A stretch of 52,212 nt of DNA from Bacteroidales bacterium (GCA_021158345.1 JAGGUV010000095.1:1-52212), one strand, 5' to 3'; positions 1 to 10,578 are shown, counted from the stretch's first letter. Made by a program: numbers and translations. Notes: generated from the letters alone by a model not told the origin.

Positions 1-23
1 AATTAATAATTTCTATTAAAAAA

Positions 24-252
24 CATTCATGCATTCGTGGCTGTATTTATTTTAAACGGTTATTATTATTTAATCCCTTACGGGATTATTTTATTTGCCG
101 AAATTAATAATAAACAAATCCTAACTAATTTTTAAATTGATTAAACTCCGAAGAAGTTGAATTATAATAACCACAGGTTTCACCTGTGGTAAATTCAACA
201 AACAACAAACAACTCCGTAGGAGTTGAACAATAAAATTAATGCATTCGTGGC
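24..252. repeat. Intergenic block of short palindromes bounded by a 13-bp direct repeat ATGCATTCGTGGC (29-41 and 240-252)
   Basis: Exact direct repeats at both ends; internal inverted repeats TAATCCCttaCGGGATTA (~71-88), ACCACAGGTttcACCTGTGGT (170-190), AACTCCgtaGGAGTT (211-225). Confidence 0.75.
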
Positions 253-296
253 AATTTACATTTAAGCTGTCCTTTCAGGGCGTAAGAAGAAAAGCC

Positions 297-1157
297 TTAC
301 AGATAAGCTCTTAACATCTTAGACCTGGAACTGTTTCTAAGTCTTCTTATAGCTTTTTCTTTTATTTGTCTTGCTCTTTCACGAGTAAGATTAAATCTTT
401 CGGCTATTTCCTCAAAAGTAAGACTGTGATTAATACCAATTCCGAAATAAAGATTAATTACTTCTTTTTCTTTTTCGGATAAAGTAGATAAAGACCGTTG
501 AATTTCGGCATTAAGAGATTCTTTAATTAATTTAGAATCAGTAACAGGAGTTTGATCATTAGCCAAAAGCTCAATGAATTCTTTATCTTCATCTTCTCTT
601 ACAGGCGCATTTGTTGATAAACACTTTGGAGAATTTTGAAAAGCTGCTTTAATTTTTTGTTCAGGCATCTCTAATTCATCAGCAATTTCCTTAAAAGTTG
701 GAGGTCTCTCAAGTTTCTGTTCTAATTCTGCTTTTGTTTGTTTTACTTTATTAATATACGAAACCTGATTCAAAGGTAATCTGATAATTCGAGACTGCTC
801 AGCAATAGCTTGTAGTATTGATTGGCGTATCCACCAAACAGCATAAGAGATAAATTTAAATCCACGGGTCTCATCAAACTTACTTGCAGCTTTTATAAGT
901 CCTAAATTACCTTCATTTATTAAATCTTGCAAACTTATACCCTTGCCTTGATATTGTTTTGCAACTGAGACAACAAAACGAAGATTTGCTTTTGTAAGCT
1001 TTTCGAGTGCAATTTTATCTCCTGCTCTTATTCTCTGCGCCAATTCAACTTCCTGTTCAGCAGATATCAGAGGCTCTTTGCTAATATCCTGCAAATATTT
1101 CTCTATAGATGCAGTACTCCTGTTTGTTATTGATTTTGTTATTTTTAATTGCCTCAT
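297..1157 (-). CDS. rpoD: Primary RNA polymerase sigma factor, RpoD/SigA family
   Basis: 286 aa; sigma70 region 2 (LRFVVSVAKQYQGKGISLQDLINEGNLGLIKAASKFDETRGFKFISYAVWWIRQSI) and region 4 HTH (SLTFEEIAERFNLTRERARQIKEKAIRRLR). Confidence 0.96.
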   Translation of the reverse strand: MRQLKITKSITNRSTASIEKYLQDISKEPLISAEQEVELAQRIRAGDKIALEKLTKANLRFVVSVAKQYQGKGISLQDLINEGNLGLIKAASKFDETRGFKFISYAVWWIRQSILQAIAEQSRIIRLPLNQVSYINKVKQTKAELEQKLERPPTFKEIADELEMPEQKIKAAFQNSPKCLSTNAPVREDEDKEFIELLANDQTPVTDSKLIKESLNAEIQRSLSTLSEKEKEVINLYFGIGINHSLTFEEIAERFNLTRERARQIKEKAIRRLRNSSRSKMLRAYL

Positions 1158-1216
1158 AATATACCCTTTATATCTTTAACTTCTTACTTTATAAAATTAA
1201 ATTAGATTAAAAAAAT

Positions 1217-2707
1217 TTAAAGACCTATTCCATAATATGCCTTTATGCCATTAGAATAAAAACCTTCAATTAACACACCGCCTCTTTTTTCTGTTAAAAT
1301 CTTTTTAATATCATTAATGGAATATAATGTTTTATTATTAATTTTCGTTATTATAAAACCTCTTTTAATACCATTATCTTTAAAAACACCAGCCTTTAAA
1401 TCAGTTATTTCAAAACCATTACTAACTCCGTATTTATTTAAACGGTTTTTTGAAACAGGTTCTATTGTTGCTCCCAATATTATTAATCTATCATTTTTTA
1501 AAATTTTAGTATTACCATTTCTGTTTTTAAGTGTTATATTAAAACTTTTATCTTTATTACCACGTTTTATATAAATTTTAACTATATCACCGGGATTGTG
1601 TTGCCCTATTGCTTCAAGAAGTTCCGATGTATTGTTTATATCTTTATTATTTATTTTATATATAATATCTCCCGGTTTTATACATGATTCTTCATTAGAA
1701 TCATTGTCTTCAACTGAAACAATATAAACGCCTAAAATTCTTTTTATATTGTTTTCTTTTGCAAATTCACTATCAATATTTCTTATAGAAACTCCAAGAT
1801 AAGCTCTTTGAACTTCGCCATAATTTATTAAGTCATTAATAACTTTTTTAACAATATTTATAGGTATAGCAAATGAATAACCCTCATAGTGTCCTGTTCC
1901 TGAGGCAATTGCTGCATTTATGCCAATAAGTCTTCCTTTAACATCCACTAAAGCACCTCCACTATTACCGGGATTTATGGCTGCATCTGTTTGAATAAAT
2001 GATTCAATAGGTGTATCGCTACCTGTACTCTTTCCCAGAATATTAATATCCCGCGCCTTTGCACTTACTATTCCTGCTGTAACTGTTGATGTTAAATTAA
2101 AAGGGTTACCTACTGCCAATACCCACTCACCAACCTTTACATCATCAGAATTACCATAAACTAAAAACGGCAGATTTTTTTCTTCTATCTTTATTAAAGC
2201 AATATCAGTAGAAGGATCTGTTCCTATAATTTTAGCGACATACTTCCTTCTATCATTAAGAGTAACTGTAATTTTATCAGCTTCTTGCACAACATGATTA
2301 TTTGTTACAATATAACCATCTGTAGTTATTATTACTCCTGAACCTGATGCTTTAAAAATCCTTTCTCTTTGTCTAGGATAAATATACCTGTCTCCAAAAA
2401 TATCTCTTAAATCAAAAAAATAATCATATACACTACTTTTTTGAGTAAACTCGGTTTCTATATGAACAACTGCATGTACTGAGACTGCTGCCGCTGATGT
2501 AAAATCATTATTAAAAGATTCCACTTGTTTGTATCCTGCAAAACTTACAGGCGGCATATCTGATTTTTTAACTGTATCTATTTGAACCGCATCCTCTCTT
2601 CTATCAGTAATTTTAAGAATACTTACTGATATTATCACGCTAATTACAACTAATAATAAATATTTACCAGCTTGTTTTACTTTCATAACTTTTTCTTTAT
2701 TTAACAT
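1217..2707 (-). CDS. HtrA/Deg-family trypsin-like serine protease with PDZ domains
   Basis: Catalytic motifs TNNHVV, DIALIKI, GNSGGALVD; PDZ region; N-terminal membrane anchor/signal. Confidence 0.94.
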   Translation of the reverse strand: MLNKEKVMKVKQAGKYLLLVVISVIISVSILKITDRREDAVQIDTVKKSDMPPVSFAGYKQVESFNNDFTSAAAVSVHAVVHIETEFTQKSSVYDYFFDLRDIFGDRYIYPRQRERIFKASGSGVIITTDGYIVTNNHVVQEADKITVTLNDRRKYVAKIIGTDPSTDIALIKIEEKNLPFLVYGNSDDVKVGEWVLAVGNPFNLTSTVTAGIVSAKARDINILGKSTGSDTPIESFIQTDAAINPGNSGGALVDVKGRLIGINAAIASGTGHYEGYSFAIPINIVKKVINDLINYGEVQRAYLGVSIRNIDSEFAKENNIKRILGVYIVSVEDNDSNEESCIKPGDIIYKINNKDINNTSELLEAIGQHNPGDIVKIYIKRGNKDKSFNITLKNRNGNTKILKNDRLIILGATIEPVSKNRLNKYGVSNGFEITDLKAGVFKDNGIKRGFIITKINNKTLYSINDIKKILTEKRGGVLIEGFYSNGIKAYYGIGL

Positions 2708-2862
2708 GATGATTATTTTTATATTATACTTATTTTTTTTATTTTTGTTTCAATTATTGTGATTTATTAACGTTTTTAAATTTTATATGTTACTTAATCT
2801 TAGTTAAAAAATGTTAATTTTGTAGCCTTGATATAGAATTTACAAAACACCTGTCTAAAATC

Positions 2863-3657
2863 ATGAAAATAATTTTTTATAAATATCAGTGTACTGGCAA
2901 TGATTTCATTATTATTGACAACAGAAATTTAAAATTTCCATATAATAAAATTTTAATAAAAAAATTGTGTAACCGCAGAACAGACATTGGTGCTGATGGC
3001 CTTATCTTAATAGAAGACCACAAAGATTATGATTTTGAAATGAAATACTTCAATTCTGACGGAACCGGAAATATGATGTGTGGTAATGGAGGCAGATGTG
3101 CTGTTGCTTTTGCAAAACATCAGGGCATTATTAATAAAAACGAAACTAAATTTATTGTAGCAAATAAAAAATACTTTGCCGGAATTATTAAAACTTTAAA
3201 AAATTCTTCTGAAATAGCTTTAAAATTTAATGATATAAACAACGTTAAAATTTACGACGACCATTATGTTCTTGACACAGGAGCACCTCATTATGTGAAA
3301 TTTGTCTCTGATTTAGAAAATTATGATGTTTATCATAAAGGAAAAGATATTCGTTTCAATGATGAATTTAAAGAAAAAGGTATTAATGTAGATTTTGTGG
3401 AAAGAAATAAAAATCGTCTTTTTGTAAGAACTTATGAAAGAGGAGTGGAAAACGAAACTTTGTCGTGCGGAACAGGTGTTGTAGCTTCTGCTATCGCCGC
3501 TCATCTTTATAGCAAATATTCTAAATTTCTCTCTTATAATATCAAAACATTAGGCGGGATATTAAAAGTAAAATTTAATAAAATCTCCGATAAATTTGTT
3601 GATATTTATCTTGAAGGACCTTCTACTTTTGTATATAAAGGTGAGATAGATATTTAA
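2863..3657 (+). CDS. dapF: Diaminopimelate epimerase
   Basis: GNDFIIIDNR, catalytic Cys motifs MMCGNGGRC and SCGTGVVASA. Confidence 0.96.
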   Translation: MKIIFYKYQCTGNDFIIIDNRNLKFPYNKILIKKLCNRRTDIGADGLILIEDHKDYDFEMKYFNSDGTGNMMCGNGGRCAVAFAKHQGIINKNETKFIVANKKYFAGIIKTLKNSSEIALKFNDINNVKIYDDHYVLDTGAPHYVKFVSDLENYDVYHKGKDIRFNDEFKEKGINVDFVERNKNRLFVRTYERGVENETLSCGTGVVASAIAAHLYSKYSKFLSYNIKTLGGILKVKFNKISDKFVDIYLEGPSTFVYKGEIDI

Positions 3658-3747
3658 CCTCCTACAATATTTTTTTTATAACAAAATAATAGTATTTATT
3701 TACATTAAATATTATTTTTGTGCTTTCTAATGTAATTTTTTAAAATC

Positions 3748-5202
3748 ATGTTCACATTTATAATCTCGGTAATTGCTTTATTATTAGGATATTTTATTTA
3801 CGGAAAATTTATCACAAAATATTTTGGTGCTGACGATAATATAAAGACCCCGGCTATTAGAATGGCTGATGGAGTTGATTACATACCCATGCCTGTATGG
3901 AAAATGTATATGATAGAATTTTTAAATATAGCAGGATTAGGTCCGATATTTGGAGCAATACTGGGAGCCATGTATGGTCCTGTTTCATATGTATGGATTG
4001 TTTTGGGCTGTATTTTTATGGGTTCTGTTCACGATTATTTTTCAGGTATGCTCTCTGTTAGAAACAATGGTGCAAGTATTTCTGAAGTTGTAGGCAAATA
4101 TCTTGGTGTTGGATTTAAAAATTTCTTAAGAGTTTTCTCAATATTATTATTAATATTTGTTGGGGTTGCATTTGTTACAGGTCCTGCCGGATTACTACAA
4201 ACTTTAACAGGAGGTAATAAAGCTATTTGGCTTTATATAATTTTTGGATATTATATTATTGCAACATTATTACCGATAAATAAAATTATAGGGAAAATAT
4301 ATCCGATTTTTGGTGCTACTTTACTCTTAATGGCAGTTAGTATTGCGGGAGCTATGTTATTCAAGGGAGCTACTGGTTCATTATCATTACATGAATTATC
4401 ATTTACCGATTTCAAAAATTTCCATTCAAATCCAACACATAACATCTTATTTCCTATGATGTTTATTGTTATCTCATGTGGTGCAATTTCAGGATTTCAC
4501 TCTACACAGGCACCTTTAATGGCACGATGTATGAAAAAAGAACGCTATGGCAGGCAAGTATTCTATGGGGCGATGATATCAGAAGGTATTGTAGCTCTTA
4601 TTTGGGCAACAGCTGCTATTAATTTCTTTCATGGTACAAACGGATTGAACAATACTTCATTAATAAGCGGACATAATCCTGCATGGATAGTTAATGAAAT
4701 TTGTAACACATGGCTTGGTAGAACAGGTGCTGTACTTGCTATCATAGGTGTTGTTGCATGCCCTATCACAACAGGCGATACTGCATTTAGAAGTGCTCGA
4801 CTTACTATTGCCGACATCTTTAAATTCAAACAAGGAAATATAAAAAACAGACTTATTGTTAGCATTCCTCTTTTTGTTGTTGGCTTTATTTTATCACAAA
4901 TACAGTTTTCAACTATTTGGAAATATCTTGGTCTTTCAAATCAAATTTTATCAACTATAGTTTTATGGACTGCCGCAATGTACCTTGCTAATCATAAAAA
5001 AAATCACTTACTTTTATCAATACCTGCAATGTTTATGACTATTGTTTGTTTTACTTATTTGCTGGTTGCCCCTATAAAAAACGGAGGCTTGGCTATTGAT
5101 ACTTCTATTGGTTATCCTATTGGTGCTATATTAGGTGTACTGTCAATGCTTTGGTTTTTATATGCATCAAAAAAAAAAAAAACTCTAAACTTAAAATCGT
5201 AA
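3748..5202 (+). CDS. cstA: Carbon starvation protein A (short CstA-type peptide/pyruvate transporter)
   Basis: 484 aa polytopic membrane protein; GPIFGAILGAMYGP, SGFHSTQAPLMARCM, PITTGDTAFRSARLTIAD. Confidence 0.92.
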   Translation: MFTFIISVIALLLGYFIYGKFITKYFGADDNIKTPAIRMADGVDYIPMPVWKMYMIEFLNIAGLGPIFGAILGAMYGPVSYVWIVLGCIFMGSVHDYFSGMLSVRNNGASISEVVGKYLGVGFKNFLRVFSILLLIFVGVAFVTGPAGLLQTLTGGNKAIWLYIIFGYYIIATLLPINKIIGKIYPIFGATLLLMAVSIAGAMLFKGATGSLSLHELSFTDFKNFHSNPTHNILFPMMFIVISCGAISGFHSTQAPLMARCMKKERYGRQVFYGAMISEGIVALIWATAAINFFHGTNGLNNTSLISGHNPAWIVNEICNTWLGRTGAVLAIIGVVACPITTGDTAFRSARLTIADIFKFKQGNIKNRLIVSIPLFVVGFILSQIQFSTIWKYLGLSNQILSTIVLWTAAMYLANHKKNHLLLSIPAMFMTIVCFTYLLVAPIKNGGLAIDTSIGYPIGAILGVLSMLWFLYASKKKKTLNLKS

Positions 5203-6015
5203 TTTTCGGGGATTAGCACATATTACCGGTATTCCGGCTTTATTAAAAATCAAGTCTGAATTCCATGGATTTAAAATATGTTTTGATACTGATTTCTTTT
5301 CACTTGTAAATAACATTATCATATCAGCATTATTTGTAATACTGTAATTTAATATTTGTTCACATAAATCAGTACCTTTAATATGTCTGACTATTAAATA
5401 TTTAATACTATTAAAATCGAAAATATTCTTTATAATATTTAATATTTCTGTTTCCTTTTCAATAAGATCATTGCGTTGAATATTTTGTACGTATAAATGT
5501 ATTTTTGCATTAAAAAGTTTAGCGATATATACTATCCAATCAATACATATTCCTTTATCATAATAAATATTAATTGGTACAACAATATTATTAGATTCCA
5601 AAGAAATAAATTTTTCACTAACTGAGATACAAGGATTCTTCAGGCTTTTCATTATTTTAATAGCATAATCGTCAGTTAGATGTTGAATTCCTGTTTTTCC
5701 ACGAGAACCGAATACTACAAAATTCACATTAATTTTTTTTGCCACTTCGCTAATAACAGTATATATACTCCCTTCCTTATAAATATATTCTACATTTACT
5801 TTGCTAATATTTTTAATCTCATTTTTTAATGAAGTAAGCTTTTTGATTATTAAATCATCAGATAAAGATTTTTTATAATATGCTATTGTATCAGGATTTT
5901 TAACATGCAATAATACTACCTTGTAATTTAATTTGTATGCTAAATCTACAGCTTGTCTTAAAGCATTCATACATAATTCCGAAAAATCTGTTGGTACTAA
6001 TATAATATTATTCAT
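5191..6015 (-). CDS. Tandem-domain universal stress protein (UspA family)
   Basis: ILVPTDFSELCMNALRQAVDLA, VFGSRGKTGIQHL; second half weaker USP-like; overlaps cstA tail-to-tail. Confidence 0.9.
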   Translation of the reverse strand: MNNIILVPTDFSELCMNALRQAVDLAYKLNYKVVLLHVKNPDTIAYYKKSLSDDLIIKKLTSLKNEIKNISKVNVEYIYKEGSIYTVISEVAKKINVNFVVFGSRGKTGIQHLTDDYAIKIMKSLKNPCISVSEKFISLESNNIVVPINIYYDKGICIDWIVYIAKLFNAKIHLYVQNIQRNDLIEKETEILNIIKNIFDFNSIKYLIVRHIKGTDLCEQILNYSITNNADMIMLFTSEKKSVSKHILNPWNSDLIFNKAGIPVICANPRKLRF

Positions 6016-6181
6016 AATTTTAATTTTTTTATAAAAAACTTTCTAAATTTACAAAAAAATAATCAATATTGCAAGGAAATTTTAAAAATAAATAAAGTTA
6101 ACTCAATTTTATTTATTAAATGGCAAAAAAATATTGTATCTTTGATTAAAAATTTTTTAATATTTTGAGGAATAAACTATA

Positions 6182-6694
6182 ATGAGAGGCAAAACTATTA
6201 ATTTAAGAGCTATTGAACCTGCTGATATTGACATACTTTATAAATGGGAAAATGACACATCAATTTGGTATTTGAGCAACACTATCGAACCTTTTTCAAA
6301 ATTTATTCTTGAACAATATATTTTAAGCTCAAATCAGGATATATATTCTAAAAAACAATTAAGACTTATGATTGATATAAATGAATCAAAAAAAACTATT
6401 GGAAGTATTGATTTATTTGATTTCGATCCAAAAAATAAAAGAGCAGGTATTGGAATTTTAATTAATAAAAATGAAAGAGGCAAGGGATATGCTTCTGAAG
6501 CTCTGGAATTACTAATTAATTATTCTTTTCACACTTTGGATTTACATCAACTTTACTGTAATATCTCTGCTGATAATAATGTAAGTTTGAAATTATTTCA
6601 TAATTTTGGCTTTAAAATAATCGGATTAAAAAAGCAATGGAACTTTATCAATGACAAATGGATGGACGAATACATGTTGCAGTTGATAAAATAA
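6182..6694 (+). CDS. GNAT-family N-acetyltransferase (RimJ/RimL/SpeG-like)
   Basis: NLRAIEPADIDILYKWEND, NERGKGYASEAL, SLKLFHNFGFKIIG. Confidence 0.93.
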   Translation: MRGKTINLRAIEPADIDILYKWENDTSIWYLSNTIEPFSKFILEQYILSSNQDIYSKKQLRLMIDINESKKTIGSIDLFDFDPKNKRAGIGILINKNERGKGYASEALELLINYSFHTLDLHQLYCNISADNNVSLKLFHNFGFKIIGLKKQWNFINDKWMDEYMLQLIK

Positions 6695-6762
6695 TATTAA
6701 AAAAGACATTACTCTATTTAAACTATTAAATAACACTAGAATAAAAAAACAATTGATTATTT

Positions 6763-7854
6763 ATGAGCAAATACTATAAACCTGGTTATTACAGTAGAAA
6801 CTCAAGAAGAAAAACTTCTTTTTTTCATAAAATTTTTCATTTTTTATTAGTTGTAATAATCATTCTTGCAGGATATTATTCTTTTAAATTATATCAAACT
6901 TTTTATAAAACCAATGTATGGCTTGATGGTAAAAAAACTATCTCAATATATATACCAAAAAATGCAGATTTTAATGATGTAAAAAAATTATTATACGAAA
7001 AAGGAATAATAATAAACCGTAATACTTTTGAATGGCTGGCAAAATACAAAAAATACGATAAACATATTATCTCAGGACGCTATGTTTTTCTTCCTGATAT
7101 GAACAATTACGATATTATAAATATACTGCGCAGTGGTAAACAAAAACCTGTAAAAGTTGTTTTCAACAGTATCAGGACAAAAGAAAAATTTGCTTCTGTA
7201 ATTTCAAAACAAATTGAAGCTGACTCTGCTTCTATAATTAAGCTTCTTAACGATTCTGTTTATCTTTCAAAATTTAACTTTAATACCCAAAGTATTTATG
7301 GTATGTTTATTCCAAATACTTATGAATTTTACTGGAACACTTCTGCAAAAAAATTTATGGAACGTATGTTTAAAGAGTATAATAAATTCTGGAATAAAAA
7401 AAGAAGAGAAAAAGCAGATGAACTAAAATTATCATTAAATGAGATATCAACATTAGCTTCAATTATTGAACAGGAGACTTCAAAAAATCAGGAGAAACCT
7501 GTTATTGCAGGTGTTTATATAAATCGTTTAAAAAGAAAATGGCGTTTACAGGCTGACCCCACTTTAATATTTGCTTTGGGAGATTATAACATCAGAAGAG
7601 TTTTGGATGAATATAAAAATATTGACTCGCCCTATAATACATATAAATATGCTGGTCTGCCTCCAGGTCCTATTTGCATCCCTTCAATATCTTCTATTGA
7701 TGCTGTGTTGAATTATGAAAAACATAAATACTTTTACTTCTGTGCTAAAGAAGACCTTTCGGGTTATCATAATTTTGCATCCTCTTATTCAGGACAACTT
7801 AAAAATGCCAGAAAATACAGAAAAGCTCTTAATAAGCTTAAAATCATGAAATAA
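6763..7854 (+). CDS. mltG: Endolytic transglycosylase MltG (YceG-like)
   Basis: N-terminal TM; SIIEQETSKNQEKPVIAGVYINRLKRKWRLQADPTLIFALG; YNTYKYAGLPPGPICIPSISSIDAVL. Confidence 0.95.
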   Translation: MSKYYKPGYYSRNSRRKTSFFHKIFHFLLVVIIILAGYYSFKLYQTFYKTNVWLDGKKTISIYIPKNADFNDVKKLLYEKGIIINRNTFEWLAKYKKYDKHIISGRYVFLPDMNNYDIINILRSGKQKPVKVVFNSIRTKEKFASVISKQIEADSASIIKLLNDSVYLSKFNFNTQSIYGMFIPNTYEFYWNTSAKKFMERMFKEYNKFWNKKRREKADELKLSLNEISTLASIIEQETSKNQEKPVIAGVYINRLKRKWRLQADPTLIFALGDYNIRRVLDEYKNIDSPYNTYKYAGLPPGPICIPSISSIDAVLNYEKHKYFYFCAKEDLSGYHNFASSYSGQLKNARKYRKALNKLKIMK

Positions 7855-7856
7855 CA

Positions 7857-8471
7857 TTATTCTGTATGTAAAAATTTAATCTTAAGACCTTTAATTTTTT
7901 TAAATTTTTCGTAAACACGATTAGTATTATTTTTTCTTACTGAAAACACAATTTTGCAATCCATCTGATAATCATTAGATATTAAAGCAATTTTCTCTTC
8001 CTTAATAATTTTCATTACATTATTCATGTCAGTATATTCGAAATGAATTTCATAAACATCGTTAACAGTTTTTGTAATGATATTATTTTTACTAAGAGCA
8101 TCTTTAGTAGCAGTTTTATATGCATTTATCAAACCCGGAATACCAAGTTTTGTTCCACCAAAATATCTAATAACAACGACTAAAGTATTTGTTAAATCAT
8201 GCGAAAGCAATTGTCCGTAAATAGGTTTTCCTGATGTTCCTGACGGCTCTCCATCGTCGTTCATTCTGTATGCTGATTTATCAAAACCTAAAATATAGGC
8301 ATAACAATGATGCCTTGCATCGTGATATTCTTTTCGTAATTCTTGTAAGATTGTCTTTATTTCTTCTTCTGTTGTAACAGGATATGCAAAAGCATAAAAT
8401 TTACTGCCCCGATCTTTAAAATATCCTTGAGTTCTTTTTTCTATTGTCTTATAAGTATCTTCAAAAAGCAT
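7857..8471 (-). CDS. YigZ/IMPACT family protein
   Basis: DARHHCYAYILG, RMNDDGEPSGTSGKPIYGQL, VVVIRYFGGTKLGIPGLINAY. Confidence 0.93.
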   Translation of the reverse strand: MLFEDTYKTIEKRTQGYFKDRGSKFYAFAYPVTTEEEIKTILQELRKEYHDARHHCYAYILGFDKSAYRMNDDGEPSGTSGKPIYGQLLSHDLTNTLVVVIRYFGGTKLGIPGLINAYKTATKDALSKNNIITKTVNDVYEIHFEYTDMNNVMKIIKEEKIALISNDYQMDCKIVFSVRKNNTNRVYEKFKKIKGLKIKFLHTE

Positions 8472-8676
8472 AATTTATTTTTAATTTTCAGATGATAAAA
8501 GTAAAAAAATAATGGATGAATTTTAAATATAATAATTTTTTTTATTGTTAATCTAAATTTGGAATATTTAATGATTGGTGGATTGATTTTTCCGACTATG
8601 CTATAATTAATTTGTAATAAATTAAATAATATACGATAAAATCTTACGGGAAATGTGATTTTTTTTAAAAAAATCA

Positions 8677-8706
8677 TTGAAATTTATAAATAAAATCTTA
8701 CCTTTG
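8677..8706 (+). promoter_or_regulatory. Bacteroidetes-type sigma-A promoter upstream of AOR
   Basis: TTG (8677-8679) N19 TACCTTTG (8699-8706), matching the -33 TTTG / -7 TAnnTTTG consensus. Confidence 0.65.
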
Positions 8707-8781
8707 AAAATTATTGATACAAGTTGTCAACAATAATCTTGTGAAACTTAACAAATAATTAGTAACTAAAAACATTTAATT

Positions 8782-10578
8782 ATGTCCTATCAAAAAAAAA
8801 TATTACGAGTAAACCTATCTTCTAAAAAAATTACTACAGAAGATTTGCCAATGGATTTGGCAAAAAATTACATAGGTGGACGAGGATTAGCCTCAAAAAT
8901 TTTATACGACGAAATTGACCCAACAATTGATGCATTATCGCCGAAAAACAAACTTATCTTCTCAACTGGACCGCTAACCGGAACAAATGCACCAACAGGC
9001 GGACGTTATATGGTTGTTACAAAAGGACCTTTAACCGGGACAATTGCATCAAGCAACTCAGGTGGATTTTTTGGAGCAAAATTCAAAAATACAGGTTACG
9101 ACTTAATCATTTTTGAAGGCAAAGCCGATACCCCTTGCTATCTTTATCTTGATGATGAAAAATCAGAATTGCGAGATGCTTCACATGTGTGGGGAAAAGA
9201 TGTTTATGAAACTACCGACATACTTTTAAAAGAAGCTCCGGGCAGAGCCAAAGTTGCTTGCATTGGTCAAGCCGGTGAAAGATTATCTTTGATGGCAGCT
9301 ATAATGAACGATAAAGGTCGTGCTGCAGGACGTACCGGTGTAGGAGCAGTTATGGGAAGTAAAAATCTGAAAGCTGTTGTTGTTTCCGGTAAGAAAAAAG
9401 TATTAATTGAAGATAAAGAAGCATTTACTACTGCTGTGAAACAACGAATAAAAATGCTAAAAGAAAACGGCGTTACCGGGCAAGGTTTGCCAGCTTTGGG
9501 AACAAAAGTTTTAGATAAAATTATTAATGACAGTGGTTTGTATCCTACCTTTAATTTTCAGGAAGCTGTTTTTGAAAACACCGATGAAGTTTCCGGAGAA
9601 GCATTAGTAGAAAAACAATACTTGATTAAAAATGTAGCTTGCTTTGCTTGCCCAATTGCTTGTGGTAGATTAGTTGAACTACCAACCGGACTAAAAGGCG
9701 AAGGTCCTGAATATGAAACAGGTTGGGCTTTTGGTGCTAATTGTGGAGTTAAAGATTTGAATGCAATTACTCAAGCTAATTTTTTGTGTAATCAATATGG
9801 TTTAGATACTATTTCTGTAGGTGCCACTATAGCTGCTGCTATGGAACTTTACCAAAAAGGATACATCAAAAAAGAAGAATTAGACAAAGGTCCTGAACTA
9901 AAATTTGGAAACTCAGAAGCTATTGTTTATTACACAAAAAAAATTGCACTTCGCGAAGGCATCGGTGATAAATTGGCATTAGGCTCTTACAGATTTGCCG
10001 AAAGTTACGGACATCCTGAATTCTCAATGACTGTTAAAAAACAAGAAATCCCTGCTTACGACCCAAGAGGCGTTCAAGGTCACGGACTTGGTTATGCCAC
10101 AAATAACAGAGGCGGATGCCATGTTAGATCATACTTAATTTCTCCGGAAATTGTTGGAATGCCTGAAAAATTAGACCCTCAAGAACTTAATGGAAAACCT
10201 GAATGGGTGAAAATTTTTCAAGACTTAACCGGTGTAATTGATTCTGCCGGTTTATGCTTATTCACATCTTTTGCCTTGGGTGCCGGCGATTACAAAGATT
10301 TAATAAATGCTGATACAGGCTTTAATTATACCGAAGAAGAACTGATGAAAGTAGGTGAAAGAATTTGGAATCTTGAACGTATGTTTAATCTGAAAGCCGG
10401 ATTTACAGCTGTTGATGATACACTTCCAAATCGATTGCTAAATGACCCCGTTCCCAGTGGTCCAAACAAGGGTCATGTTCACAGATTGTCTGAACTATTA
10501 CCTAAATATTACAAACTAAGAGGTTGGAACGAAAAAGGTGTTCCTACAGATGAGAAAATAAAAGAATTAGGAATATAA
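8782..10578 (+). CDS. aor: Aldehyde:ferredoxin oxidoreductase (tungsten/molybdopterin AOR family)
   Basis: 598 aa; GGRGLASKILYDEIDP, FSTGPLTGTNAPTGGRY, CFACPIACGR (CxxCxxxC 4Fe-4S ligands), later Cys in SAGLCLFTSFA. Confidence 0.94.
   Translation: MSYQKKILRVNLSSKKITTEDLPMDLAKNYIGGRGLASKILYDEIDPTIDALSPKNKLIFSTGPLTGTNAPTGGRYMVVTKGPLTGTIASSNSGGFFGAKFKNTGYDLIIFEGKADTPCYLYLDDEKSELRDASHVWGKDVYETTDILLKEAPGRAKVACIGQAGERLSLMAAIMNDKGRAAGRTGVGAVMGSKNLKAVVVSGKKKVLIEDKEAFTTAVKQRIKMLKENGVTGQGLPALGTKVLDKIINDSGLYPTFNFQEAVFENTDEVSGEALVEKQYLIKNVACFACPIACGRLVELPTGLKGEGPEYETGWAFGANCGVKDLNAITQANFLCNQYGLDTISVGATIAAAMELYQKGYIKKEELDKGPELKFGNSEAIVYYTKKIALREGIGDKLALGSYRFAESYGHPEFSMTVKKQEIPAYDPRGVQGHGLGYATNNRGGCHVRSYLISPEIVGMPEKLDPQELNGKPEWVKIFQDLTGVIDSAGLCLFTSFALGAGDYKDLINADTGFNYTEEELMKVGERIWNLERMFNLKAGFTAVDDTLPNRLLNDPVPSGPNKGHVHRLSELLPKYYKLRGWNEKGVPTDEKIKELGI

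Noticed and set aside
1-296. CRISPR array
   Set aside because: The repeats are different palindromes, not one regularly spaced direct repeat with unique spacers, and there are no cas genes in the window.
8441-8677. 78-aa minus-strand ORF upstream of yigZ
   Set aside because: AT-rich translation (Ile/Lys/Phe) overlapping the intergenic promoter region; no recognisable domain.
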